A stretch of DNA of 64,000 nucleotides, taken from NCBI GenBank assembly GCA_031254105.1, contig JAIRVB010000043.1, forward strand, positions 1 to 64,000. The letters are read 5' to 3'. Position 1 is the stretch's first letter. Every line of letters starts with the position of its first letter. Both the position numbers and the translations under genes were made by a program. Positions 1-8,700 of the stretch are shown here, piece by piece. This DNA comes from Chitinispirillales bacterium. Lineage in GTDB: Bacteria > Fibrobacterota > Chitinivibrionia > Chitinivibrionales > Chitinispirillaceae. The notes under the pieces are model-generated. The model was given only the letters and a program-made list of their open reading frames with translations, ran no database searches and was not told the origin of the DNA.

Positions 1-96
1 GTTCATTCGCAATAAATATACACTAACGTAATGTACGCACGCAATGAAAAACACTAAAAATACAATACATAAGCTTGCGTCCCATCAGAGTTGGTT

Positions 97-336
97 TCAC
101 TTGGGGATATACCTGTCACGTTCACGCACTGAAGAAGTACCCTCGTCCTTTAAACATCTGACAGAGTAGCCGAAAGCCTTATTGAGACCGTCCCAATAGG
201 TGGCTTCAAAACTGGAATTCCAGAAAGCGACATCGCCGTAATAGGGCATAACTCGGTAGTAGGCGTTGCCGTTATTCCTCTCTTCTGTACTCCACCAAAA
301 GCCACGGAGCCCCCTCGGGTATCCAAAATTTGTCAT
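97..336 (-). pseudogene. FISUMP domain C-terminal fragment
   Basis: The translation ends in the hallmark of the Fibrobacter succinogenes major paralogous domain: GLRGFWWST near the start, then paired aromatic/asparagine positions, and AFGYSVRCLKD at the end. FISUMP domains are normally about 180-200 residues on secreted or lipoprotein surface proteins. Only the last 70 or so residues are present, with no signal peptide and no ribosome binding site. Upstream of residue 9 the DNA belongs in another frame to an unrelated protein (311-478), so the ATG is accidental. This is the clearest taxonomic marker in the window. It is a dead fragment, not an expressed gene. Confidence 0.7.
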
Positions 337-478
337 ACAAAAGGTTGATAGACAAAGCGCCGGGAGAAGTTATGGTTAATCTCCATATCTTATCCCCATC
401 AGGCAGATCATTCCACTCGCCTGAGTTTTCCAGATTATAATTAACCTCATGCCGGTATCCAAAACGAGGCGGTATTCC
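311..478 (-). pseudogene. N-terminal fragment of a secreted endopeptidase-like protein
   Basis: In the minus frame the segment reads from PPRFGYRHEV through SGEWNDLPDGDKIWRLTI and SPGALSINLLYDKFWIPEG. This resembles the N-terminal propeptide-like domain of secreted trypsin/lysyl-endopeptidase-type proteins, where a WRL.I.SPGA..INLL.D.FW.PEG signature is typical. An in-frame TAA sits directly before the segment and no start codon is present. At about position 315 the similarity stops and the FISUMP fragment begins in a different frame. The family assignment is from memory of the motif and is moderately secure. That it is broken is directly visible. Confidence 0.5.
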
Positions 479-760
479 TTAACCAATTAAATTAACTCCC
501 TTTACAACCTGAAATATTTCCATTAAGCGGCGTTAAAAACCGCTTAATCGCTTGCCCGCCCAAAATACCGAGAGTTGAATACCGAGAGTTTGAAACTATT
601 TACGTTTTCAGCTTGATTATCCTTTTATATTACTATTTAAAGCATTAAAGTTATCTATACATGAATTGTAGCAGAGTATATTAGAGAAGTCAATATAAAA
701 TTTAAAAACTTCCACTATGAATTTCTAATAAAGATTTAAAGAGAGCGGATGCAGCATTAA
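479..760. other. Non-coding AT-rich spacer with a hairpin and a short tandem repeat
   Basis: No gene is supported here. There is a perfect 9-bp-arm hairpin (522-530 pairing with 540-548, ATTAAGCGG/CCGCTTAAT) and a 14-bp unit AATACCGAGAGTTG repeated twice in tandem (564-577, 578-591, one mismatch). The rest is A+T-rich sequence downstream of the minus-strand metallophosphoesterase gene. Confidence 0.5.
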
Positions 761-1573
761 TCACAAATTTACCACTACTAATTGCGGACGCGCGCGAAAC
801 CGTACAGGCAGGAACACCGCTCCTATGCCGTTTGAAACAATAAGTTTTGTGGTTCCTATCCAGTATTCCCCGGATCTGTAATTATAACTGTGGTTTGAAA
901 CTAATTTATGCGTGAAACGGGGAAAAAAGTTTACCTGCCATCCGTGAGTGTGCCCGCTAAGCGCAAGATCAACAAGAGAGAGGCGGGCGGAATCAACAAA
1001 TTGAAAAAAATCAGGGTTATGCGAGACGATAATTACATAATCATCGTGGGTTACCCCATCAAGAGCAGGATCAATATCAGGCCAATCCGTTTGAAGATCG
1101 CCTACCCCCCCAACCCTTATCCTGCCTTCGCCCCTTTCTATCCATACGCCCGCGTTGTCAATTGACGTTATCCCTGCCGCTTCCATACACAGCCTGGTTA
1201 ACGCTCCGTCTTTGCGGTGATCGTGATTCCCAAGAACACCGTACACCCCTAAGGGGGCGCTCAGCTTCGCGAGCTCCTCAAAGCAGGGTTTAATATATTT
1301 GGCGCTGTGATGAATATAATCCCCGCCCAGAAGCACCATATCCGGTTTGAGTTGATTTACTCTCCGCACCAGATTTTTCAAACGGCCAATCGAAAAAAAC
1401 GGCCCGTGATGGATATCGGTAATAAAAATAACGCGAAAGCCATCGAATGAACCGGGTATTTGCTGATTTGACATATAATAGATTTTGTCCTCAATCCGGT
1501 ATGGCTCAATAAAGACATAAACGCCTAAAAGAATTGCGGATAATAAAATGAAAACCCAAATTTTTTTTAACAA
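761..1573 (-). CDS. Membrane-anchored calcineurin-like metallophosphoesterase (YaeI type)
   Basis: All five metallophosphoesterase blocks are present in order: DIHHG, GGDYIHH, GNHDHR, the SHNPD segment and SGHTHGW. These residues bind the two metals. An N-terminal hydrophobic stretch (KIWVFILLSAILLGVYVF) anchors the domain in the membrane, as in YaeI-like phosphodiesterases acting on lipid substrates; the substrate here is unknown. The start is a TTG at 1571-1573 preceded by a strong GAGGAGG five bases upstream. The reading frame stays open to 1729, but that part is translated intergenic hairpin repeat. About 270 residues, normal for the family. It stands alone downstream of the chromate transporter pair. 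Confidence 0.85.
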   Translation of the reverse strand: MLKKIWVFILLSAILLGVYVFIEPYRIEDKIYYMSNQQIPGSFDGFRVIFITDIHHGPFFSIGRLKNLVRRVNQLKPDMVLLGGDYIHHSAKYIKPCFEELAKLSAPLGVYGVLGNHDHRKDGALTRLCMEAAGITSIDNAGVWIERGEGRIRVGGVGDLQTDWPDIDPALDGVTHDDYVIIVSHNPDFFQFVDSARLSLVDLALSGHTHGWQVNFFPRFTHKLVSNHSYNYRSGEYWIGTTKLIVSNGIGAVFLPVRFRARPQLVVVNL

Positions 1574-1635
1574 ATTGATCCTCCTCACTCTATGCGCTAT
1601 TTTGGGGTGTACGGATGCGTGGAATACAAGGACAA

Positions 1636-1688
1636 CCGCGAGGGCTGCCCCTGCCGGGAAATCCACGCACGGGCACCCCTTGCGGTTT
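1636..1688. repeat. Intergenic GGGC-type hairpin repeat
   Basis: G+C-rich, partly self-complementary sequence (AGGGCTGCCCCTGCCGGG, then GCACGGGCACCCCTTGCGG). It belongs to the same intergenic class as the elements at 27720, 45328, 46668 and 50335. It lies between the chromate transporter end and the metallophosphoesterase start and accounts for the spurious upstream extension of the latter frame. Confidence 0.5.
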
Positions 1689-1689
1689 A

Positions 1690-2223
1690 TCACAAAACAT
1701 AAACCATAATCCCAACAATCCCGCCGCAAATAACAATAATTACCGGATGAATCTTTTCCCGAAAAGCAACCAATATTGCAAACGTCAAAAGCGCAATTAA
1801 CGCTGACCAGATATCCGTAACCGCGCTTCTGCCATAGATAAAAACCGCCGCTATAACCAAACCAACCACTGCGGGTTGTACGGACTTTTTAAAAATATTT
1901 ACCCAGCGGATATGGCGTAAGCGGGATAAAAAATAAATGAGTATAGAACAAAAAATAACAGATGGCATTGTTACACCCGCAGTCGCAAAAGCCGCTCCCC
2001 AAAATCCCGCGACTCTGAATCCGGTAAAAGTGGCCGCGTTTACAGCTATCGGGCCGGGGGTCATCTGCGCCACCGCGATAAGCTCGGAAAATTCTGCAGC
2101 GCTGATCCATCCGCGAACTGTCACAAGCTCGTATTCTATCATCGGGATTGTCACAATCCCGCCGCCAAACGCAGCCGCCCCAATGATGAAAAAACTCCAA
2201 AATAAAAGCAGGATTATCGTCAC
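1690..2223 (-). CDS. chrA: Chromate transporter, CHR domain, second half
   Basis: A 177-residue single-CHR-domain protein, very hydrophobic. It has the family's glycine-rich opening (FGGGIVTIPMIE) and the conserved segment AQMTPGPIAVNAATFTGF, in which PGPIAVN is diagnostic. Short-chain CHR proteins usually occur as adjacent pairs that form one transporter of chromate (or another oxyanion) across the inner membrane. Its ATG overlaps the stop codon of the upstream half by four bases (ATGA at 2220-2223), indicating translational coupling. The family is clear; the physiological substrate is not. Confidence 0.88.
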   Translation of the reverse strand: MTIILLLFWSFFIIGAAAFGGGIVTIPMIEYELVTVRGWISAAEFSELIAVAQMTPGPIAVNAATFTGFRVAGFWGAAFATAGVTMPSVIFCSILIYFLSRLRHIRWVNIFKKSVQPAVVGLVIAAVFIYGRSAVTDIWSALIALLTFAILVAFREKIHPVIIVICGGIVGIMVYVL

Positions 2224-2780
2224 TGTCCATCCTCAACGTACTTTTTCCGTAGTTTTTTTGAATTGATTAACAAGAAAAACACTATCGCGCTCACGATTAA
2301 AAGCGCCAATATCGGATTGAGCGACGGAATAAGCGCAAGAGCGGCAGCGGCAACAGCCGCAGCCAAATACAGAGACTTCCTTAACACAGGCTTGCTCATT
2401 GTAAAAGCGGTATGAGCCAGAAGTCCCGCGACAGAAGCAGCCGCGCCGCGCAAAAACGCGGCCGCAAAGGGATGATTAAACCATGGAAAAAAGAATGCCG
2501 CAATAACTACAATAACAACAAACGATGGCAACACTACACCCAAAAACGCCAACGCAGCTCCCCATACCCCTCTGAGCCGGTAACCATGAATCAACGCAAA
2601 ATTTACAACCCAAGCCCCCGGAACACTTGTCGCCAACGCGAAATCTTCCGCAAAATCATCATCATTAGTCCACCCCTTCCCAACAATAAGTTCATGACGC
2701 AGCATCGAAATCATAGCGATCCCGCCGCCGAAAGTAAAAGCGCCGACGCGAAAAAAAATCAGGAATATACGAACTGCCAT
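2220..2780 (-). CDS. chrA: Chromate transporter, CHR domain, first half
   Basis: A 186-residue single-CHR-domain membrane protein. It has the conserved start FRVGAFTFGGGIAMISMLRHE and the variant pore motif TSVPGAWVVNFALIHGYRLRG. It pairs with the next gene (four-base overlap) to give the two-subunit form of ChrA. The PGPIAVN motif of the partner is replaced here by PGAWVVN, so the halves are not interchangeable. No chromate-responsive regulator is adjacent. Oxyanion export is inferred from family membership only. Confidence 0.85.
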   Translation of the reverse strand: MAVRIFLIFFRVGAFTFGGGIAMISMLRHELIVGKGWTNDDDFAEDFALATSVPGAWVVNFALIHGYRLRGVWGAALAFLGVVLPSFVVIVVIAAFFFPWFNHPFAAAFLRGAAASVAGLLAHTAFTMSKPVLRKSLYLAAAVAAAALALIPSLNPILALLIVSAIVFFLLINSKKLRKKYVEDGQ

Positions 2781-2898
2781 AATAGCAAATTATAATATAG
2801 AATGTATAAATTAAAGACAAGTATGCTTGAGACATTTTCAATTTTCATGACTTTTCCCGCTCTTATTTGTATATTCTGCATTGTAATTTTTACATTGA

Positions 2899-3687
2899 CT
2901 AATAAATCATCCTCTTTCCCAACCGTTTCCAAGCTATCCATCCGGTAAAAAGAGTAAAGAGCACTATGTAAAGCAGGCTGTAGAGCAGTGTCGGCTTAAG
3001 ATCCCAGAAAGTCAGATCCCGCGTTATTCTTACCGCGTGTGTTAAAGGGAAAGCTTCCGCCGCGTACCTTAGGACAGCGGGAAGATTCTCTATTGGGAAT
3101 ATTACACCGGAGAAAAAGAACATTGGCGACAGGATGCCTGTAAAGTAGAAATTGAAGTGGTTTATGTTTGATACAAATGATGTGATCGCAAGCGACAATG
3201 TCGCAAACATCACTCCTGTCAAAAAACCTACAAACGGCGCCAGAAGTCCGGCAGGTAAAGGAATGAAGCCAAAACACGCCATAACTAATACAACCGCGAA
3301 AGAGAAAAATAATCCCTTAGTTCCCGCCCAAAGCACCTCTCCCAAAAGAACATCTGAAACCGACAAAGGTGATGAAAGCATCCCGTCATAAACTTTATCA
3401 AACTCAAGCCGGATAAAAGTACTGTATGAACATTCAAAAGCCGCGGTATACATGGCGGAAGTCATGGGAAGTCCGGTTGCCATGAATGACAGATAAGAAA
3501 TACCCGCCATTTCATGAATGTAGCGGCTCATACCAAGCCCTATGCCAACAAGAAAAATGAGCGGCTCAAGAAAGGGAGGCAGTCCATTTGATATAAGGCT
3601 TTTGGTATACACTTTGTAATGGCGGTACCAGACGCTCAGTATGCGTACTAAAAAAGGGGGATAAAGCTGTTGACTATTGCTGCGCAT
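2899..3687 (-). CDS. ABC-2 type transporter permease (NodJ-like)
   Basis: A 262-residue protein with about six hydrophobic segments. It has the ABC-2 permease pattern of a large first periplasmic loop, and the C-terminal signature SPMFFFSGVIFPIENLP followed by FPLTHAVRITRD, typical of NodJ/DrrB-type exporters. Its start overlaps the end of the ATPase gene by 14 bases, so the two are co-translated. The pair should export a lipid, polysaccharide precursor or drug-like molecule. The substrate cannot be read from the sequence. Confidence 0.85.
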   Translation of the reverse strand: MRSNSQQLYPPFLVRILSVWYRHYKVYTKSLISNGLPPFLEPLIFLVGIGLGMSRYIHEMAGISYLSFMATGLPMTSAMYTAAFECSYSTFIRLEFDKVYDGMLSSPLSVSDVLLGEVLWAGTKGLFFSFAVVLVMACFGFIPLPAGLLAPFVGFLTGVMFATLSLAITSFVSNINHFNFYFTGILSPMFFFSGVIFPIENLPAVLRYAAEAFPLTHAVRITRDLTFWDLKPTLLYSLLYIVLFTLFTGWIAWKRLGKRMIY

Positions 3688-4627
3688 TGAGCCTGCTCCC
3701 GGTTATTTTAAGAAAAAGATCTTCAAGATTTGATTGGCGCAGATAAAAATCTCCGCCTGTAAGCTGTTTTGAAAACTCACGCAACCGCTCATAATCATCA
3801 GAGTAGATACGCGTTACATCCGCGCCGTCATCGTCAACGCGGCAGCATTTTTCGGTAACATTTTTACTGATGACTGAGAATGACTCTTTTGAGTACACTT
3901 CCAGCACGTATGACTCTATATGTTTGTTTACAAGCTGTTGAGGGTTGCCCTCCGCCACACTCTTTCCTTTGTTCATGATAAACACACTATCGCAAATCTG
4001 AAACGCTTCATCCATGTAATGAGTCGTTAAAAGAATAGTCATGCCTTGTCGTTTAAGGCGACGCAGTTTGTCCCAGATCAGATGACGCACCTGCGGGTCA
4101 AGCCCTGTTGTCGGTTCGTCAAGTACGAGAAGCCGCGGATTGTTAAGCAGCGCGCGCGCTATGATAAGACGGCGCTTCATTCCCCCCGAAAGCTGCTTTA
4201 TTCCAAAACTCTGCTTTTCGGAAAGCTCCATAAACGAAAGTAACTCAGAAATACGATCCTGAGCCTGAGAGCCGGTAATGTTGTAAAATCTGCAAAAAAC
4301 CTTTAAATTCTGTTCGACATTGAGCTCCTCATCAAGATTATTCTCCTGAGGAACAATACCCGACAAAAACCTTATGGGTAGAGCGTTACGCCCAGGATCA
4401 TGCCCAAAAACCGAAATCCCGCTGTCCGGCGTACCATCGCGGTAACTGACGCCGTAGATCATCTTCATCATGGTAGATTTACCCGCGCCGTTAGGCCCCA
4501 AAAGCCCAAAACACACACCCGGAGTCACGGAAAAACTTACACCCGCTACCGCTTTGGCGGTTCCGTTTTTGTAGGTCTTGTAAACATTTTCTACTTTTAT
4601 GATATTTTCATATTCACTGCTGCGCAT
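3674..4627 (-). CDS. ABC transporter ATP-binding protein (NodI/DrrA-like)
   Basis: 317 residues. Walker A is GPNGAGKST, the Q-loop is in GIVPQENNLDEELNV, the ABC signature is LSGGMKRRL, Walker B is LLVLDEPTTGLD, and the switch histidine is in LLTTHYMDEA. The first third of the family (one nucleotide-binding domain plus a roughly 90-residue C-terminal extension) matches DrrA/NodI-type ATPases. It energises the permease encoded immediately downstream. First gene of a two-gene operon; aspS follows in the same orientation upstream after a gap of about 120 bases. Confidence 0.9.
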   Translation of the reverse strand: MRSSEYENIIKVENVYKTYKNGTAKAVAGVSFSVTPGVCFGLLGPNGAGKSTMMKMIYGVSYRDGTPDSGISVFGHDPGRNALPIRFLSGIVPQENNLDEELNVEQNLKVFCRFYNITGSQAQDRISELLSFMELSEKQSFGIKQLSGGMKRRLIIARALLNNPRLLVLDEPTTGLDPQVRHLIWDKLRRLKRQGMTILLTTHYMDEAFQICDSVFIMNKGKSVAEGNPQQLVNKHIESYVLEVYSKESFSVISKNVTEKCCRVDDDGADVTRIYSDDYERLREFSKQLTGGDFYLRQSNLEDLFLKITGSRLNAQQ

Positions 4628-4748
4628 TTTTATATATCAGTTTCCTTTTTTCATTACTCGATTAACCAAATCCGCCGGCTTTTCCAAATGCGGAAAATTC
4701 ATAATTGTCTACACTATTCCCTGTCTTTTACAGTCAAAAACCGCTTCA

Positions 4749-6530
4749 CTATTCATTGATTTTTATCCCCAGCTCCGCAAGCTGCTCCGCAGATACAAAA
4801 TCAGGCGCGTTATCCATAAGCGATAATCCTGTTGTTGTCTTCGGAAACGGAATAACATCCCTTATACTGTCAAGGCCAAGCATAAGCATAACTAACCGGT
4901 CAAGACCAAAGGCAAGCCCCGCGTGAGGCGGCGCTCCAAAAGATAACGCTTTCAACAGAAAACCGAATTTTTCCCGCGCTTCTTCGCGGCTAATCCCAAG
5001 CAGATCAAAAATCCTCCGCTGTACATTGCTGTCATGTATGCGTATGCTGCCTCCGCCCGCTTCCGTTCCGTTAATTACCAAATCATAAGCCCTTGAACGC
5101 GCCTTATAATACTGGCCACCCGCTAAAAGCTCCAAATCCTCTTTCATAGGGGCTGTAAAAGGATGATGAACCGAAGTGTAACGGTTCTGCTCCTCACTCA
5201 ATTCAAAAAGCGGAAATTCCGTTACCCAGAGAAAATTGAACTCTTTACCGGATATCAAATTCTTTAACCGCGCTATCTCAAGTCTGAGCTGCCCCATCGC
5301 CGTAAAGCATGTTTTCTCTTTGTCGGCAATTACAAATATCATATCACCCGTTTTAGCTGATACTTGCCGCCTGATATTACTCATCTCAACATCAGATAAA
5401 AACTTGACAGACGGACCGTCAAGACCCGCGTCTGTAACCCTGAACCAGACAAGACCCTTCGCGCCGTACCTGCCGACTAAAGAGGTCAGCCCATCTATTG
5501 TCTTACGCGTAAAGTCACCGCAGGAATCCGCGTTTACCGCCGCTATCTTACCGCCGCTGTCAATCACCGAACGAAACACTTTGAACTGTGATTCAGCAAA
5601 ATTTTCGGTAACATCCTGTATGGGCAGACCGAAGCGAAGGTCAGGCTTGTCGCTTCCATAAGTAAATAACGCTTCCTTATACGTCATCCTCTGAAACGGC
5701 GTTGGAATGTCTATGTCAAGACAATTTTTGAAAACATATTTCATCATCCCCTCAAAAATTCCATATATATCCTCTTCGTCAACAAACGAAAGTTCCGCGT
5801 CTATCTGAGTGAATTCAGGCTGACGGTCGGCTCTCAGATCCTCATCGCGAAAACAGCGGGCGATTTGGAAATAACGTTCGAAGCCTGATACCATAAGTAT
5901 CTGTTTATATGTTTGAGGCGATTGAGGGAGAGCATAGAACTTTCCCTTATTCACACGGCTTGGCACAAGAAAATCCCGCGCCCCTTCCGGCGTACTTTTC
6001 ATTAACACAGGAGTCTCTATCTCAACAAAACCATTTTCCCACATGTACTTGCGTACCTGCATGGTAACATTATGACGGAAGATAATATTTTGCTGAAGAG
6101 CGGGGCGCCTGAGATCAAGGTAACGGTAGCGTAAACGAAGCTCCTCAGAAAGCGCGGCGTCCGGATCATTAATCTGAAAAGGCGGGGTTTCCGATGCGTT
6201 AATCAGTTTGAGGTTAGATGCGTGTATCTCAATTTCACCTGTTTTCATTTTAGGATTAATCATATTTTGCGGACGCGGAGCAACGGTTCCCTTTACCGCC
6301 GCAACATATTCGTGGCGCAGTCCGGCAGCCTCTTCACCCATTTTTGCGTCCGCCGCGGGATTAAAAACTAACTGCGAAATACCGCTGCGGTCACGCAAGT
6401 CAATAAAAATAACGCCGCCGTGATCCCTCCAGTTGTGAACCCAGCCGCATATTACAACCTCTTTGCCGATATCAGCCGCGCAAAGTTCTCCGCAGCCGTG
6501 CGTGCGGCGCCATCCATCAATGTTACTCAT
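4749..6530 (-). CDS. aspS: Aspartate--tRNA ligase, predicted non-discriminating
   Basis: 593 residues, the usual bacterial AspRS length. It has an N-terminal OB-fold anticodon-binding domain, class II motif 2 (GFERYFQIARCFRDEDLR), the bacterial insertion domain, and motif 3 (GLAFGLDRLVMLMLG). In the anticodon-binding loop the sequence is GWVHNWRDHGGVIFIDLRD. The His in RDHGG (residue 37) is the residue associated with non-discriminating enzymes, where Asp-specific ones have Leu. Such enzymes charge both tRNA-Asp and tRNA-Asn and depend on GatCAB to amidate the latter. A weak AAGAAGG lies 14 bases before the ATG. Confidence 0.96.
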   Translation of the reverse strand: MSNIDGWRRTHGCGELCAADIGKEVVICGWVHNWRDHGGVIFIDLRDRSGISQLVFNPAADAKMGEEAAGLRHEYVAAVKGTVAPRPQNMINPKMKTGEIEIHASNLKLINASETPPFQINDPDAALSEELRLRYRYLDLRRPALQQNIIFRHNVTMQVRKYMWENGFVEIETPVLMKSTPEGARDFLVPSRVNKGKFYALPQSPQTYKQILMVSGFERYFQIARCFRDEDLRADRQPEFTQIDAELSFVDEEDIYGIFEGMMKYVFKNCLDIDIPTPFQRMTYKEALFTYGSDKPDLRFGLPIQDVTENFAESQFKVFRSVIDSGGKIAAVNADSCGDFTRKTIDGLTSLVGRYGAKGLVWFRVTDAGLDGPSVKFLSDVEMSNIRRQVSAKTGDMIFVIADKEKTCFTAMGQLRLEIARLKNLISGKEFNFLWVTEFPLFELSEEQNRYTSVHHPFTAPMKEDLELLAGGQYYKARSRAYDLVINGTEAGGGSIRIHDSNVQRRIFDLLGISREEAREKFGFLLKALSFGAPPHAGLAFGLDRLVMLMLGLDSIRDVIPFPKTTTGLSLMDNAPDFVSAEQLAELGIKINE

Positions 6531-6638
6531 TATATCAATAACCTTCTTGATTCAGTATATTATTCAATTCCATGTTTTTTCAATTCTTCCCGCAAGATCA
6601 GATTTTGTTTTTAGATCTTAAGATCTTCATATGTTTTC

Positions 6639-6833
6639 CTACACAAGTATGCCATCTTTGTATAAACCTTCCGGCGCAATATCAGTATCATCATCCCAAG
6701 CCACTCCACCGCATCTGATGAACGCACGGCCAAACAACGCAGGATTTTTCAAATGCTTGGTTATATCAGAATCCAGGTGTGGTTTCATATCAAAAATTTT
6801 ACACTCTCCTGTCGAAAACGTAAGCATAAGCAA
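6639..6833 (-). CDS. DUF2442 family protein, start uncertain or lost
   Basis: The protein resembles DUF2442, small proteins often found beside DUF4160 in putative toxin-antitoxin-like pairs: a hydrophobic strand, FSTGECKIFDMKPHL, then GVAWDDDTDIAPEGLY. From the ATG at 6831-6833 it is 64 residues. Homology appears to continue upstream in frame (KPLVSVVKVETKENYLL) to about 6891, but no start codon is found there, and an in-frame TAA closes the frame near 6906. The gene has therefore either lost its start or uses the internal ATG. No DUF4160 partner was found on either side. Confidence 0.6.
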   Translation of the reverse strand: MLMLTFSTGECKIFDMKPHLDSDITKHLKNPALFGRAFIRCGGVAWDDDTDIAPEGLYKDGILV

Positions 6834-7045
6834 ATAGTTTTCTTTCGTTTCTACTTTAACAACAGAGACAAGTGGTTTGTCACCATAACATAATAATTAC
6901 GGTGAAGAAAAATATGAGCGTATCAATTTTACAACCTCGCATTGCCTAACTTTTATTCTAATTTACTGAACTGCTTAAAAATGTAATATTCCCGCCTACG
7001 CGACTGCTTTGATTTTCTGAGTTCTAAGCTCTAAGTTTTTTTGTT

Positions 7046-8362
7046 TTAAGTTCTCACAATCTTCGCCCCAAGAGCATTAAGCCTGCTGTCTATCCGCTGA
7101 TACCCCCGGTCAATCTGTTCTATATTGTTGATAACGCTTTTCCCCTGACCCGCAAGCGCGGCGATAAGAAGCGCCATTCCAGCTCTGATGTCGGGACTTG
7201 AAATATTCGCGCCGTAAAGCTGCGATTTACCTACGATAACCGCCCGATGAGGATCGCAAAGAATAATGGAGGCGCCCATGCCTATAAGTTTATCAACAAA
7301 GAAAAGCCGCGATTCAAACATCTTCTCATGTATAAGACAAGTCCCCTCGGATTGAGTCGCGCACACAAGGAAAATTGACATAAGATCTGTAGGGAACCCC
7401 GGCCAGGGGCTGTCTTCGATTCTTGGAATCGCTCCCCCAATATCTTTACGGATCTTAAGAGGTTGATTGCACGCTATATGCAAAGAGCGCTCCGCGGCGT
7501 TTATATCAATAATTACACCGATTCTTTCAAATTGAAAGCGGATCATTCTCATAACGGCAGGATCAACCCTGTCAATTATCAAATCGGAATTAGTCGCCGC
7601 GGCAAGTCCGATAAACGACCCCGCCTCTATGTAATCACTGCCGATCTCATGTTCTACAGCGCCAAAAGTTTTACGTCCATGAATAGTTAACAGGTTTGAG
7701 CCTATACCCTCAATCTCTACCCCCATATTTTGCAAAAATTTACACAACCCCTGAACATGCGGCTCTGAGGCCGCGTTAGCGATAACCGTTACTCCGGAAG
7801 CGCCGGCAGCCGCGATAAGCGCGTTTTCGGTAGCTGTCACAGAAGCTTCATCAAGATATATGTCTGCGCCCCGCAGCCCGCCGTCAGGAGCGGTAAGAGT
7901 GTAGGTAGTTTCCCAGGTAACATCAGAGCGTACTTTACGCTCAATTTCAAGCTGCGCGCCTAAAGCCTGAAACACTAAAAAATGGGTATCGAGTCTGCGG
8001 CGGCCGATATGGTCTCCCCCCGGTTGAGTGATAACCGCTTTACCGGTTCTTACAAGAAGCGAGGACGCAAAAAGAATGGAAGCGCGTATGGCGTTAGAAA
8101 GTTCAACCGGAAGTTCAGAGCAACTCAATTTTTGCGCCTCTACGCCGCATTCGTTTTGGTTTACAGGAGCAATGCGCACCCCAAGCAGCGACGCTATCTC
8201 AAGCATGCTGCGAACATCCCCAATATCGGGAACATTAAGCAGACTGACCGGTTTATCCGTGAGCAAAGCCGCCGCAATAACAGGCAGCGCCTCATTTTTG
8301 TTACCTGTAACGCTGATCGTTCCGGAGAGTTTTCTGCCCCCCTCAACAATAAAAGAACCCAT
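7046..8362 (-). CDS. murA: UDP-N-acetylglucosamine 1-carboxyvinyltransferase (Asp-type active site)
   Basis: First committed step of peptidoglycan synthesis, transferring enolpyruvate from PEP to UDP-GlcNAc. 438 residues, full length. Lys22 in GNKNEALPV and the basic loop are conserved. The catalytic loop, usually PGGC.IG.RP.D.H, reads PGGDHIGRRRLDTH, so the general-acid Cys (E. coli 115) is Asp (residue 117 here). Asp-type MurA enzymes of mycobacteria, chlamydiae and spirochaetes are active but not alkylated by fosfomycin. The gene stands alone on the minus strand; the start is followed by the standard FIVEGGRKLSG. Confidence 0.95.
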   Translation of the reverse strand: MGSFIVEGGRKLSGTISVTGNKNEALPVIAAALLTDKPVSLLNVPDIGDVRSMLEIASLLGVRIAPVNQNECGVEAQKLSCSELPVELSNAIRASILFASSLLVRTGKAVITQPGGDHIGRRRLDTHFLVFQALGAQLEIERKVRSDVTWETTYTLTAPDGGLRGADIYLDEASVTATENALIAAAGASGVTVIANAASEPHVQGLCKFLQNMGVEIEGIGSNLLTIHGRKTFGAVEHEIGSDYIEAGSFIGLAAATNSDLIIDRVDPAVMRMIRFQFERIGVIIDINAAERSLHIACNQPLKIRKDIGGAIPRIEDSPWPGFPTDLMSIFLVCATQSEGTCLIHEKMFESRLFFVDKLIGMGASIILCDPHRAVIVGKSQLYGANISSPDIRAGMALLIAALAGQGKSVINNIEQIDRGYQRIDSRLNALGAKIVRT

Positions 8363-8700
8363 CTTTAATAATGCCCTTCCAATTTTCCGAAAGCGGGATG
8401 ATTTGAAAAATTATTCACACGTCACCCCGCCCTTCGGCGGGGGGTCTGTTGTTCTTCTGTGTATTTAGAACAGGAACAATGGATTTCCGCCGACGGGCGG
8501 GTGATGGATGGAAGATTCATCCCATCAACTATATAGATAAAATAGAAAAAAATCAACCTCACGCACAATATCACGATATAGTTTGGCGAAATATTTGCGT
8601 TAAATGAAATGTGGCAATATAGTTTTTTATTTATTATATTGGATAATACAGCTCTGTCCGGAGTATCCATATTTCTTGACGAACACCTTTCTTAGGGGAA
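8363..8700. other. Intergenic region upstream of murA
   Basis: No gene supported. Positions 8423-8442 contain a strong hairpin (CCCCGCCCTTCGGCGGGG) and 8490-8505 a related GCCGACGGGCGG tract, both of the G+C-rich intergenic type seen elsewhere. The remainder is A+T-rich and presumably contains the murA promoter. Confidence 0.4.

Noticed and set aside
908-1165. Plus-strand open frame of 85 codons
   Set aside because: Antisense to the well-supported metallophosphoesterase gene; composition and codon pattern are those of a shadow frame.
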